Positions 24,938 through 34,288 are shown, numbered from the stretch's first letter. The stretch is DNA of 64,000 nt from UMGS1322 sp900550765 (GCA_958448705.1 CAUDEY010000009.1:1-64000), one strand, 5' to 3'. The notes: generated by a model from the letters alone, not told the origin. A program made the numbers and translations.

Positions 24938-26114
24938 AACATGTGAAGGTATTCAAAGCTCGGTAACGCTGGCTATCGACGCAAAAGCCAAGGCGATGCG
25001 TGCCGAAGGCAAGGATGTGGTGAGCTTTGGCGCAGGGGAACCCGATTTTGCGACGCCGGCCTATATCGTGGATGCGGCGATTGCCGCCCTGAGGGACGGC
25101 CAGACAAAATATACAGCCGCCGCGGGAATGCCGCAGCTGCGCCAGGCTATTTGTGCGTTTACAAAGAAGAATATCGGGGTGGAGTATACCTTTGATCAGG
25201 TAGTAGTCAGCAACGGCGCCAAGCAGGCGCTGTTCAACGCACTGCAGGCGGTATGCAATCCGGGAGATGAGGTGCTTTTGTTTGCCCCGTATTGGGTCAG
25301 CTATCCGGAGCTGATTAAAATGGCCGGCGCCAAACCGGTGTTTGTACCGACGGTTGAAGAAGAAGGCTTTGCCATCGATTTTACCGCGCTGGAAAATGCG
25401 GTGACAGAGCATACCAAGGCAATTATTTTAAACAGTCCCTCGAATCCTTCGGGTGCGGTGCTTTCGGAAAAAGAAGTGCGCACGATCGCCGCGCTGGCAA
25501 TCAAAAAAGATTTTATCATTATTTCCGATGAGATCTATGACGCGCTGGTCTACGACGGTGCGAAGCATTTTTCTCCTGCGAGCATTCCGGAGGCAAGGGA
25601 TCGGGTGATCCTTATCAACGGTATGTCCAAGGCCTATGCGATGACTGGCTGGCGCATGGGATATTCCATCAGCAATCCAACAATCGCTAAAATGATCGGC
25701 AGCTATCAGAGCCATGCCACGGGCAATCCCAATACCGTAGCACAGTATTCCACCCTTGCGGCTATTACCAGCGAGAACCCGGAATTCAGCGCTATGCTGG
25801 AGGAATTCCGCCGGCGCAGAAATTATATGGTAGAAACGGTGAACGCCATAGAAGGTCTGCACGCACAGATGCCCGCGGGCGCATTTTACGTCATGGTCTG
25901 CATCAAGGATATAATCGGCAGGGAATATAACGGCAAAAAAATCAGCGGATCCATGGACTTTGCCGAATATCTGCTGGATGCGCAGATGACGGCGGTAGTT
26001 CCGGGGCTGCCCTTCGGTGCCGACGGATATATCCGCCTTTCCTATGCGACAAGCATGGAGACGATCCAAAAGGGCCTGAAAAGAATTCGTGATTTTGTGA
26101 AAGGATTAAAGTGA
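24924..26114 (+). CDS. Class I/II aminotransferase, aspartate aminotransferase type
   Basis: A 396-residue PLP enzyme of fold type I. Visible motifs are GAGEPDFATPAYI (~38), KYTAAAGMPQLRQAI, NSPSNPSGAVLS (~170), ISDEIYDALVY and the PLP lysine in NGMSKAYAMTGWRMGY (~240); the C-terminal RLSYATSMETI carries the arginine that binds the substrate carboxylate. It fits the aspartate/prephenate aminotransferase Ib subgroup. Start at 24924 after GGAGGAACAAAACG. Translationally coupled to the next gene through an ATGA overlap. Confidence 0.9.
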   Translation: MQLSKTCEGIQSSVTLAIDAKAKAMRAEGKDVVSFGAGEPDFATPAYIVDAAIAALRDGQTKYTAAAGMPQLRQAICAFTKKNIGVEYTFDQVVVSNGAKQALFNALQAVCNPGDEVLLFAPYWVSYPELIKMAGAKPVFVPTVEEEGFAIDFTALENAVTEHTKAIILNSPSNPSGAVLSEKEVRTIAALAIKKDFIIISDEIYDALVYDGAKHFSPASIPEARDRVILINGMSKAYAMTGWRMGYSISNPTIAKMIGSYQSHATGNPNTVAQYSTLAAITSENPEFSAMLEEFRRRRNYMVETVNAIEGLHAQMPAGAFYVMVCIKDIIGREYNGKKISGSMDFAEYLLDAQMTAVVPGLPFGADGYIRLSYATSMETIQKGLKRIRDFVKGLK

Positions 26115-27526
26115 TGTTAAAGTTAGATAAGCATACCAATCATTTGACCGAAAATATTTATCACTATACCCTGCAGGATGTGCCGGAACCCGAGCTGTAC
26201 CGCGCCCTGTATGATTATAAATCGATTCCCAAGGTGGCCTTTAACGAGCGCCATGTGCCGATGATTACCCCCAGCGAGCTGTGGATTACCGATACCACGT
26301 TCCGCGACGGGCAGCAGTCTACCTCGCCGTTTACGGCGGAACAGATTGTAGAAATCTATAAAATGCTCAGCCGCCTCAGCGGTGAGAACGGTATTATCCG
26401 CCAGAGCGAGTTCTTCCTTTACAGCGAAAAAGACCGGGCCGCTGTGGAAAAGTGCCAGGATTTAGGGCTGCGTTTTCCGGAGGTGACCAGCTGGATCCGG
26501 GCCAACCCCAAGGACTTTGAACTGGTAAAGGCTATGGGGCTCAGGGAAACGGGCATTTTGGTCAGCTGTTCGGACTACCATATCTTTAAAAAAATGAATC
26601 TGACCCGCTCGGGTGCGCTGGAGAAGTATCTTTCTATTGTCAAGGCGGCCTTGGAGCAGGGCATTGTTCCCCGGTGTCATTTTGAGGATATTACCCGGGC
26701 GGATTTCTATGGTTTTGTGGTGCCTTTTGCCACGGAGCTGATGAAGCTGAGTCAGGAGAGCGGCATTCCCATAAAAATCCGCGCCTGCGATACGATGGGC
26801 TTTGGCGTGTCCTATCCCGGCGCGTCGATTCCCCGCAGCGTGCAGGGGATCATTTACGGCCTGAACCATTACGCAGGCGTGCCCAGCGCTCAGCTGGAAT
26901 GGCACGGGCATAACGATTTTTACAAGGTAGTCAGCAATGCGGCTACGGCCTGGCTTTACGGCTGCAGCAGCGTGAACTGCTCCCTTTTGGGAATCGGCGA
27001 GCGAACGGGCAACTGCCCCTTAGAGGCCATGGCTATTGAGTATGCTTCCCTGCGGGGAACTACCGACGGCATGGACCTTTCGGTGATTACCGAAATCGCA
27101 CAGTTTTTTGAAAATGAGCTGGGCTATGAAATTCCGGCCAATACGCCGTTTGTGGGCCGCAACTTCAACGCTACGCGGGCGGGAATCCATGCTGACGGCA
27201 TGCTTAAGGATGAGGAGATTTATAACATCTTTGATACCAAGGAAATCTTAAACCGTCCGGCGATGGTAATCGTTGATGCGCATTCGGGTCTGGCGGGGAT
27301 TGCCTATTGGGTGAACGGCTATTATCACTTAAGCGGTGAAATAGCGGTGGATAAGCGCGATGATATTGTGATAAAGATGAAAGAGCTGGTCGATAAAGAA
27401 TATGCCGCCGGACGCAATACCGCCATGGGCGATGTGGAGCTGGACGGCATGCTGAAAGCGCTGGACAAGGATATCCATGCCGCATTTGAGCATCACTATT
27501 TGGCGGCAAAGTTATTGAAAAAATAG
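26114..27526 (+). CDS. DRE-TIM acyltransferase: Re-citrate synthase or isopropylmalate/homocitrate synthase-like
   Basis: A 470-residue protein. The barrel begins ELWITDTTFRDGQQ (metal aspartate and catalytic arginine, ~55-68), has HFEDITRAD and the metal histidines in EWHGHNDFYKVVSNA, and continues GIGERTGNCPLEAMA. It lacks the LeuA regulatory domain of true isopropylmalate synthase and carries IRQSEFFLYS and DITRADFYGFVVPFA segments that I associate with the Re-face citrate synthase branch of anaerobic Clostridia. Function is therefore acetyl-CoA plus a 2-oxoacid condensation, with oxaloacetate the best but unproven candidate. ATG overlaps the aminotransferase stop (ATGA). Confidence 0.7.
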   Translation: MLKLDKHTNHLTENIYHYTLQDVPEPELYRALYDYKSIPKVAFNERHVPMITPSELWITDTTFRDGQQSTSPFTAEQIVEIYKMLSRLSGENGIIRQSEFFLYSEKDRAAVEKCQDLGLRFPEVTSWIRANPKDFELVKAMGLRETGILVSCSDYHIFKKMNLTRSGALEKYLSIVKAALEQGIVPRCHFEDITRADFYGFVVPFATELMKLSQESGIPIKIRACDTMGFGVSYPGASIPRSVQGIIYGLNHYAGVPSAQLEWHGHNDFYKVVSNAATAWLYGCSSVNCSLLGIGERTGNCPLEAMAIEYASLRGTTDGMDLSVITEIAQFFENELGYEIPANTPFVGRNFNATRAGIHADGMLKDEEIYNIFDTKEILNRPAMVIVDAHSGLAGIAYWVNGYYHLSGEIAVDKRDDIVIKMKELVDKEYAAGRNTAMGDVELDGMLKALDKDIHAAFEHHYLAAKLLKK

Positions 27527-27549
27527 TTTTTGATAAATTTTATCAAAAA
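27522..27549 (+). terminator. Weak AT-rich hairpin after the condensing-enzyme gene
   Basis: TTTTTGATA / TATCAAAAA around AATT lies directly at the stop codon. It is AT-rich, so efficiency is doubtful. A possible promoter follows (TATAAT at 27577-27582, weak -35 TGGAAA at 27554-27559). Confidence 0.4.
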
Positions 27550-27611
27550 TCTATGGAAATTTCACCCGGAATGGTTTATAATACAGGTATAACATTGAAG
27601 GAGGTTTTTCT

Positions 27612-28025
27612 ATGATCAAAATCATTTACGGAAAAAAAGGAGCAGGCAAAACGAAAAAGATTATCGAAAGCGCAAATATCGCTTCGGAAACCTGCAAGGG
27701 CAATGTAGCCTTCCTCTTTAACAGCAAACGGTATATCTGCGACCTGAAGCATCAGGTTCGCTTTATTGATACCAATGAATACGGCGTAAAGGGCGCGTAT
27801 TTGTTTTTAGGCTTTATCAGCGGTCTGATCGCTTCTAACTTTGACCTGGAAAAAATTTATGTGGATGGTTTTTTAAAGCATATGGATCGGCCTATTGAGG
27901 AACTGGAGGATCTGTTCATTCGCCTGAAACCTCTTTGTGAAATGCACCGGGTGGAGCTCATTCTTTCGGTAAGCGCCGATAAGGATGAAATCCCGGCGTT
28001 TATGCAGGAATTTTTAGCAGATTAA
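27612..28025 (+). CDS. Small P-loop protein of unknown function
   Basis: A 137-residue cytoplasmic protein beginning MIKIIYGKKGAGKTKKIIE, a clean Walker A motif at residues 7-15. The middle (NSKRYICDLKHQVRFIDTNEYGVKG) resembles a conserved Clostridia family of small ATPase-like proteins, and EKIYVDGFLKHMDRP and VELILSVSADKDEIP give a Walker B-like strand without a classical DE pair. It is about half the size of usual ATPase domains. ATG follows AAGGAGGTTTTTCT. It sits 9 bp before thrC, without evident metabolic link. Confidence 0.7.
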   Translation: MIKIIYGKKGAGKTKKIIESANIASETCKGNVAFLFNSKRYICDLKHQVRFIDTNEYGVKGAYLFLGFISGLIASNFDLEKIYVDGFLKHMDRPIEELEDLFIRLKPLCEMHRVELILSVSADKDEIPAFMQEFLAD

Positions 28026-28034
28026 GGTAGCGTT

Positions 28035-29522
28035 ATGAAATATACTTCCACCAGGGATTCGTCCCTTTCGTATTCGGCGGCGAAATGCTTTGTTCAGGGG
28101 ATTTCCGCCGAGGGCGGACTGTTTGTTCCCCAAAATTTTCCCTCAATGACCCTGCAGGACATTTCCGCTATGGCGGAAATGTCCTATTCGCAAAGGGCGT
28201 ATGCCGTGCTCTCGCGTTTTTTGACGGATTTTTCCCCCGATGAGCTGGAGGACTGTATCCGCGGCGCTTACGGTAAAAAGTTTGACCGTCCCGATATTGC
28301 GCCGCTGCATGAGCTGGATGCGCGTACGGCCGTGCTGGAACTGTTTCACGGGCCTACTCTTGCTTTTAAAGATGTGGCGCTGCAGATTTTGCCGCGCTTT
28401 TTAAAATACGCAAAGGCCAAGGAGGGAGAACCGTGCGATATTCTGATTCTTGTGGCTACCTCCGGCGATACGGGCAAAGCCGCGCTTGAAGGCTTTTGCG
28501 ATGTGGACGGCATGCGCATCGCGGTGTTTTTCCCGAATGAGGGCGTCAGCCGTATGCAGCAGCTGCAAATGACCACCCAAGAGGGCGGCAATGTATTCGT
28601 ATGCGCCGTCAACGGTAATTTTGACGATGCGCAGACCGGTGTAAAAAGAATTTTTGCCGACGCGCAGGTAAAGGAGAAGCTTTTGCAAAACGGGGTAAAG
28701 CTTTCCAGCGCCAATTCCATCAACTGGGGCCGGCTTGTGCCGCAGATCGTCTATTACTTCAGCGCCTATGCCGATTGGCTGAAGCAGGGGCGCATCCAGG
28801 CAGGCGAAAAAATCAATTTTGTGGTTCCCACCGGAAATTTCGGGGATATTTTGGCGGGCTATTATGCCATGCGTATGGGCCTGCCGGTGCATAAGCTGGT
28901 TTGTGCCTCCAATAAAAACAATGTGCTTACCGAGTTCTTTGCAGGCGGCACCTATAACGCCAACCGTACGTTTTATAAAACTATGTCGCCTTCTATGGAT
29001 ATTTTGATTTCCAGCAATTTGGAACGGCTTTTGTTTGAGTTGTCCGGCCGGGACGATGCGGCTGTAAGCGCGATGATGGCGCAGCTGAAGCAGAAGGGAG
29101 AATATTCTGTTTCTGCGCAAATGCAGGAGGCGTTAAAGCAAAGCTTCGCCGCCGGCTGCGCCGATGAGGAGGAAACACAGGCGGCGATTGCACGGCTATG
29201 GAAAGAGAAAAACTACTGTATAGATACCCATACGGCTGTGGCGGTGAGTGTATATGAAAAATATAAGGAAGCCTCCGGCGACGGTACGCCTACGGTTATC
29301 CTTTCCACGGCAAGCCCGTATAAGTTCCCCCGCGCGGTGCTTACCGCCATTTCCGGCAGTGCTCCGGAGGATGAGTTTGCGGCGGCCGCTGTTTTAGAAG
29401 CAATGGGCGTTCCGATGCCTGCCCAGATTGCCGGGTTAAAGGAAAAACCGGTGCTGCACCGCGGCGTTTGCGAGAAAGACGCGATGGCGCAGGAAATTTT
29501 TAAAATAGGAGACAAAAGATGA
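28035..29522 (+). CDS. thrC: Threonine synthase
   Basis: A 495-residue PLP enzyme, the long (ThrC1, E. coli-like) type. It begins KYTSTRDSSLSYSAAKCFVQGISAEGGLFVPQ; the PLP lysine is in FHGPTLAFKDVALQ (~residue 115) and the phosphate loop is VATSGDTGKAAL. It converts O-phosphohomoserine to threonine. Spacing of 9 bp from the P-loop gene and a 4-bp overlap with trpS show one transcript. Homoserine kinase and dehydrogenase genes are not in the window. Confidence 0.95.
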   Translation: MKYTSTRDSSLSYSAAKCFVQGISAEGGLFVPQNFPSMTLQDISAMAEMSYSQRAYAVLSRFLTDFSPDELEDCIRGAYGKKFDRPDIAPLHELDARTAVLELFHGPTLAFKDVALQILPRFLKYAKAKEGEPCDILILVATSGDTGKAALEGFCDVDGMRIAVFFPNEGVSRMQQLQMTTQEGGNVFVCAVNGNFDDAQTGVKRIFADAQVKEKLLQNGVKLSSANSINWGRLVPQIVYYFSAYADWLKQGRIQAGEKINFVVPTGNFGDILAGYYAMRMGLPVHKLVCASNKNNVLTEFFAGGTYNANRTFYKTMSPSMDILISSNLERLLFELSGRDDAAVSAMMAQLKQKGEYSVSAQMQEALKQSFAAGCADEEETQAAIARLWKEKNYCIDTHTAVAVSVYEKYKEASGDGTPTVILSTASPYKFPRAVLTAISGSAPEDEFAAAAVLEAMGVPMPAQIAGLKEKPVLHRGVCEKDAMAQEIFKIGDKR

Positions 29523-30526
29523 CGGACGATAAAAAGGTGATTTTTTCGGGTATACAGCCTTCGGGATGTGTGACCATCGGCAATTATTTAGGCGCGCTGC
29601 GTTCCTGGAAGCAGCTGCAGGAGGAATATCACTGCTATTACTGCGTGGTGGATTTGCATGCGATTACGGTTCGGCAGGAGCCTGCGGAGCTGAGAAGGCG
29701 CTGTATTGAACTGTATGCCGAGTATATTGCCTGCGGCCTTGACCCGGAAAAGAATGTGATGTTTTTTCAATCGCATGTGCCGGCACACAGCGAGCTTTCC
29801 TGGCTGCTGACCTGCAATTCCTATATGGGCGAAATGAGCCGGATGACGCAGTTTAAGGAAAAGAGCAAAAAAGCCGGAGCCAATGTCGGGCTTGGGCTGT
29901 TGTGCTATCCGGTATTGATGGCGGCGGATATTCTGTTATATAATGCGGATTTAGTTCCGGTGGGCGAAGATCAAAAGCAGCATCTGGAGCTGGCAAGAGA
30001 TCTTGCGATTCGCTTCAACAGCGCCTACAGTGATACGTTCACCGTGCCGGAAGGGTATATTCCCAAAAACGGCGCACGGATTATGAGCCTTACGGATCCG
30101 ACCAGTAAGATGAGCAAAAGTGCGGAAAATCCCAATGCCTTTGTTTCTATTTTGGATACGCCGGATGTGGTGATGAAAAAATTTGCCCGCGCCGTAACGG
30201 ATTCTGACAGTACGATTCTCCATGACGCGGCCAATAAACCCGGCGTAACGAACCTGATCGAGATCTATGCGGCTTGTACAGGCGAAGAGATTCCGGCCAT
30301 TGAGGAAACTTTTGCCGGGAAAGGCTACGGTGATTTTAAAAAAGCCGTAGGCGAGGCCGTAGTGGAAACCTTACGGCCGATTCAGGAGAATTTTAAGCGG
30401 ATTATGGAAGATAAGGCCTATATTGAAAAATGCTATACCGAGGGCGCGCGTCAGGCCGCTTTTGCGGCAAATAAAACGTTGGCCAAGGTGCAGCGTAAAA
30501 TGGGTCTTGCCCCGAAAAAATTGTAA
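29519..30526 (+). CDS. trpS: Tryptophanyl-tRNA synthetase
   Basis: A 335-residue class I synthetase. The HIGH-equivalent is PSGCVTIGNYLGALR (~13-27) and the KMSKS is SKMSKSAENPNAF (~200). Other TrpRS landmarks are AADILLYNADLVPVGEDQKQHLELARDLAIRFN. Overlaps thrC by 4 bp (ATGA) and is followed by a strong terminator. No T-box leader is present because it is the distal gene of a larger operon. Confidence 0.96.
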   Translation: MTDDKKVIFSGIQPSGCVTIGNYLGALRSWKQLQEEYHCYYCVVDLHAITVRQEPAELRRRCIELYAEYIACGLDPEKNVMFFQSHVPAHSELSWLLTCNSYMGEMSRMTQFKEKSKKAGANVGLGLLCYPVLMAADILLYNADLVPVGEDQKQHLELARDLAIRFNSAYSDTFTVPEGYIPKNGARIMSLTDPTSKMSKSAENPNAFVSILDTPDVVMKKFARAVTDSDSTILHDAANKPGVTNLIEIYAACTGEEIPAIEETFAGKGYGDFKKAVGEAVVETLRPIQENFKRIMEDKAYIEKCYTEGARQAAFAANKTLAKVQRKMGLAPKKL

Positions 30527-30563
30527 AAAATCAGCCACAGCTGTTTTTGCTGTGGCTGATTTT
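30527..30563 (+). terminator. Terminator of the thrC-trpS operon
   Basis: AAAATCAGCCACAGC / GCTGTGGCTGATTTT is a perfect 15-bp stem with a TGTTTTT loop, beginning at the trpS stop codon. Confidence 0.85.
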
Positions 30564-31350
30564 GTACTGCTGCTTTTTGATGGGCTTGTTTTTGCAAAGG
30601 GATAATAGGCAAAATCGCCTGCAAACGTTGGAGGGAACAGCAGGGAAAACTGGAAAGAATTCCATTAGGGCCCGTTGCAGGAATGAAGATCTGCTGAAAC
30701 GAGCGTTCTTCTGCCGGCGGAAGTTGAGGGGAATTTTTTATTAAGATGTATTGTAAAAATAGAGGCTGTAAAAACCTTTCGCTTCAAGGGAAGTGGGCTA
30801 TGAAAGATTAAACCGCGCCAAGCCTGCCCTTAAAGCAGAAGGTGTCAAAACGCAAGTTTTGACGGAGGGAGTGCGGCAGCCAAATTATGCGGCGCAGTTT
30901 ATTTTCCTGCTTTCCCCGGTGTCCTTTCTCAGGTGTTACCGATAGGTTTGACGTTGCGCGATTCTCTCCCTCAGTCTCGCTTATGCTCGACGGCTCCTCA
31001 TCAGAAGGCGCCAAAAAAGATGCGGTATTATCTGCGGAAATAGAGTATAAAGCTGCGTTCTATTGATACTCCGAAACAGATCGCAAGAGCAACAAGCCTT
31101 CCCTTGAAGCAGAAGGTGTCAAAACGCAAGTTTTGACGGAGGGAGAGAAAGAGCAAAAATTAAATTGATGCTGAATTTCCGCGGCTTCCTCATTTTGCGG
31201 CTATTTGCCGGCATTTCTTGTTAAAGGACGCCGGGCAAGCGAATATATTTATGCATGGCCGTTTTTTTTGCAAGAAAGGCAGGGGAGCTTCTGTTTTATG
31301 GCATCCTGGGCATCCCTGCGGCTATTTTTTATGATAAGGAGTTTTGAGCG
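30564..31350. repeat. Gene-free stretch with dispersed repeats
   Basis: No gene is supported in these ~790 bp. AGAAGGTGTCAAAACGCAAG and TTTTGACGGAGGGA occur together twice, around 30837-30871 and 31118-31152, preceded both times by AAGCCTNCCCTTNAAGC; the palindrome GTCAAAAC...GTTTTGAC lies inside each. A piece of the 181-bp repeat family (TCTCCCTCAGTCTCGCT...) lies at 30961-31012. The last 100 bp form the leader of the esterase gene. Confidence 0.6.
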
Positions 31351-32766
31351 ATGAATAAAAAATGGGTGAGTCTTTTTTTAAGCGTTCTTGTATGCACCGG
31401 CTGTTCTGCGGCGCCGCCGGCTTCCTCTGATGATGCGCCGGCCTTTGATGTAACCGCGCCCTTTTCGCAAAGTGAAGAGCTGGTTCTGCCGGCCCTTTAC
31501 GGCGAGGGTATGGTCTTGCAGCGGGAACGCGTAAAAATCACGGGAAAATTAACGCAGAATACCGATATTGCGGTCATTTTGGATGAAAAGGTGTACTGGG
31601 GACGCTCTGAAAACGGAAGCTTTTGCATTGCGATTCCCGATGCTGTTCCCGGCGGACCGTACAGCCTGACGGTACGGACCCGGGATTTTGGAAAACGGTT
31701 TGAACAGGTCTATATAGGGGATGTATTCCTGCTGGGCGGTCAGTCGAATATGAGTATGACGCTGGGCAGCTGCGATAAAACGCTTCCGGTAAAATACATC
31801 AACGAGGAGATTCACTTTTTTACCGTCGGCAAGCAGTTTGCCGATGCGCCGCAAACGACGGTTTCGGGAGCCTGGAAAAAAGGCAATGCTGCGGCCAATA
31901 TGGATTTTTCAGCCATCGGCGTAATCTTTGCTGATGCCATGCAAAGGAGGGAAAACGTTCCCGTAGGGGCAGTTTGTGCTTCCCTGGGCGGAACGATGAC
32001 CAGTACTTGGCTGCCGGAACAGGAGGCTGGAGAGATCGAGGATATTCCCTATATCAACCCTGAAAAATATGCTAATACCAGTGAACCGAGTAAATGCTAT
32101 AACGGCATGATTGCACCGCTGACGGATTACGGATTTAAGGGGGTGCTTTGGTATCAGGGAGAAAATCAATCAGAAAAGCATCAGGAACTGCTCACGGGCG
32201 TTATCAACGGCTGGCGGCGGGCTTTTGACGATGCTTCCCTGCCGTTTTTGATTTTTGAACTGCCCGGATATGAGGTAAAAGAGGATCCCACCCGTTGGGC
32301 ACGGGTGCGGCAGGCACAGCAGCAAACAGCAGAAGCACTTGAAAATGTATGGCTTTGCTGTACCATTGATACCGGCGATCAAACAGATCTTCATCCTTTG
32401 GATAAGGAAACGGTAGCTCTGCGCTGCACGCTTGTGGGCCGGAATGCTTTTTATGGGGAAAGCCTTTACACCGGGCCTGTGATTACCGATTGCACAAGAG
32501 AGAACGACACGATTGTTTTAAGCGTTGCTTCCGAAGGCGGACTGACCGTTCAGGGGACGATGGAGGGATGTTTTGAAATTCGTACAAAGGGGGCAACCGC
32601 AGGTTTTGTTCCCGCCCGGGCGGTGATCGATGGCGATACGATTGTTGTTTCGGGAATCGAAGAACCGGTACAGGTACGCTATTGCTTTACAAGCTTTCCC
32701 CGCCCCGCGATATTTGACGGCCGCGGCCTGCCCCTTGACCAGTATGTTTCTCCCGTGCTTGCCTGA
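31351..32766 (+). CDS. Sialate O-acetylesterase-like lipoprotein (SGNH hydrolase)
   Basis: A 471-residue secreted protein. The signal peptide ends in a lipobox (VCTGC, Cys ~18), so it should be anchored to the outer face of the membrane. A small beta-domain (~40-125) precedes the SGNH/SIAE hydrolase with the nucleophile in LLGGQSNMSMTLG (~130), CASLGGTMTSTWL, LWYQGENQSEK and catalytic DLHPLDKETVA. It would remove O-acetyl groups from sialic acid or other glycans and ease their degradation. ATG at 31351 follows AAGGAGTTTTGAGCG. Single gene, with its own terminator. Confidence 0.85.
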   Translation: MNKKWVSLFLSVLVCTGCSAAPPASSDDAPAFDVTAPFSQSEELVLPALYGEGMVLQRERVKITGKLTQNTDIAVILDEKVYWGRSENGSFCIAIPDAVPGGPYSLTVRTRDFGKRFEQVYIGDVFLLGGQSNMSMTLGSCDKTLPVKYINEEIHFFTVGKQFADAPQTTVSGAWKKGNAAANMDFSAIGVIFADAMQRRENVPVGAVCASLGGTMTSTWLPEQEAGEIEDIPYINPEKYANTSEPSKCYNGMIAPLTDYGFKGVLWYQGENQSEKHQELLTGVINGWRRAFDDASLPFLIFELPGYEVKEDPTRWARVRQAQQQTAEALENVWLCCTIDTGDQTDLHPLDKETVALRCTLVGRNAFYGESLYTGPVITDCTRENDTIVLSVASEGGLTVQGTMEGCFEIRTKGATAGFVPARAVIDGDTIVVSGIEEPVQVRYCFTSFPRPAIFDGRGLPLDQYVSPVLA

Positions 32767-32793
32767 TTTCGGAAGCAATACGGAAAATTCAAA

Positions 32794-32837
32794 CAGCAGC
32801 GGCGCAGCCGCTGCTGTCAGCGTTTGTGTTTTTTTGT
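32794..32837 (+). terminator. Terminator after the esterase gene
   Basis: CAGCAGCGGC / GCCGCTGCTG with a GCA loop, followed by a T-rich tract ending GTTTTTTTG. Confidence 0.65.
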
Positions 32838-32933
32838 TTGGCGCGGCGCAAATCTTCGCATGTATCTGCTGGGAGTTCTCTTTGCATGCGCGGCGTTGAA
32901 AACACCGGTTTTAGTGAATTTTTCGGATGCTTT

Positions 32934-33593
32934 TTACAATAGCGTCTGTCCGTTGATCTCTAGCCGGAAATTTAAGCCTAATTTTTCGGCAGCCTTACGG
33001 CAAAGGATCATGCGGCCCAAAAAGATTTCAAAATAATCCATAATGCTGCTGTACTTTGTTTCAATTTTTAGGTATAAGGTGATCGTTGTTTTATCTTCGC
33101 TGATTTTCAGAGAGGACTCCCTTACCGAAAAGTTGACGCGGTCATGGATGTCAAAGGTAGCGATATCCGTATTGCGTACGCGGCTGCGGCGAACGTCGGA
33201 TTTATCTGCCAGAATCAGAGCTGCAGAAACCTCGTCCACCGGAACCCCGGTGCCTTCGTCGTGATTTCCGATCGCCGTAATGACCGTAGCCACATCCTCG
33301 GCGTCCATGTCCATGTGGTCTAAAATCCGAAAGGCCATAACCGCGCCGCTTTGGGAGTGTTCCACCCGGTTGACCAGATTGCCGATATCGTGCAGGTAGC
33401 CGGCGATCTTGGCCAGCTCTACCTCGTGGGGAGGGTAATTGAGCTGGGAGAGGATTTCTCCTGCGCAGACGGCCACCTTGGTCACGTGGGCAAAGCTGTG
33501 TTCGGTATAGCCCAGCGCCTGCAAAGAACTATCTGCCTTTTGAATATAGGTCTTTACGGCTGCGTTATTTTTGATATCTTCAAAGCTTATCAT
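32934..33593 (-). CDS. HD-domain phosphohydrolase
   Basis: A 219-residue cytoplasmic protein. The HD domain spans ~30-140: FAHVTKVAV (first His), GYLHDIGNLV (HD pair at ~70) and a distal AALILADKSDV aspartate. The C-terminal ~80 residues form a mixed beta region ending in LEINGQTLL. HD enzymes cleave phosphate esters of nucleotides or alarmones; the substrate is unknown. It is third in an operon with an aminotransferase and an orphan response regulator (12-bp gap). Confidence 0.78.
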   Translation of the reverse strand: MISFEDIKNNAAVKTYIQKADSSLQALGYTEHSFAHVTKVAVCAGEILSQLNYPPHEVELAKIAGYLHDIGNLVNRVEHSQSGAVMAFRILDHMDMDAEDVATVITAIGNHDEGTGVPVDEVSAALILADKSDVRRSRVRNTDIATFDIHDRVNFSVRESSLKISEDKTTITLYLKIETKYSSIMDYFEIFLGRMILCRKAAEKLGLNFRLEINGQTLL

Positions 33594-33605
33594 AAAAAAC
33601 TCCTG

Positions 33606-34277
33606 TCAGGGGCGGGGAATTTTATAGCCCACGCCGCGTACGGTTTCTATCAGGTTTCCCGCACTGCCTAATTTTTGACGCAGGGTGCGGATATGTACGT
33701 CCACGGTGCGGTTTTCACCGTCAAAGGAATATCCCCAAATACGGTTGAGCAGTTGGTCACGCGTCAGGACCAGGTTCTTTTTTTCTAAAAGCAGACATAA
33801 AAGCTCAAATTCTTTTAACGTAAGCGCAATCTCCTGTCCGTCTACCTTCACCAAATGGGAAGAAGGGCACACATACAGCGGCCCTACGGTGTATTCCTGT
33901 GTGTTTGCCGCTTGGGTGCTCCGGCGCAGCAGGGCTTTGACGCGCGCGACCATTTCCATCATGCCAAAGGGCTTGGGAATGTAATCGTCGGCGCCTTTTT
34001 CAAAGCCTAAAACTTTATCGTATTCTGAACCCTTGGCCGTCAGCAGAATTACAGGCAGATTTTTATATCTGACATCGGTGCGCAGCTTTTCTAAAATAGA
34101 AAGGCCGTCTTCCTCGGGCAGCATGATGTCCAGCATCACCAGCTCCGGCGGCTGTTTTTTCAGTTCTGCCCAAAACAGGGAGGGAGTTTCAAAGCCCGCG
34201 GCCGGGATTCCTGTAGAGGAAAGCGTGTAGACCACCAGTTCCCGTATATTATTATCGTCCTCAACAATATAAACCAT
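33606..34277 (-). CDS. OmpR/PhoB-family response regulator (orphan)
   Basis: A 223-residue protein: receiver domain ~1-118 (acidic pair EDD at 6-8, phospho-acceptor in VMLDIMLPEEDG at ~51, ILLTAKG, lysine in YIPKPFG) and a winged-helix output domain ~128-223 (LTLKEFELLCLLLEKKNLVLTRDQLLNRIWG, RTVDVHIRTLRQKL). No sensor kinase is adjacent; the neighbours are an aminotransferase 11 bp upstream and the HD protein 12 bp downstream. The partner kinase must lie elsewhere. Confidence 0.9.
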   Translation of the reverse strand: MVYIVEDDNNIRELVVYTLSSTGIPAAGFETPSLFWAELKKQPPELVMLDIMLPEEDGLSILEKLRTDVRYKNLPVILLTAKGSEYDKVLGFEKGADDYIPKPFGMMEMVARVKALLRRSTQAANTQEYTVGPLYVCPSSHLVKVDGQEIALTLKEFELLCLLLEKKNLVLTRDQLLNRIWGYSFDGENRTVDVHIRTLRQKLGSAGNLIETVRGVGYKIPRP

Positions 34278-34288
34278 ACGTACTCCTG

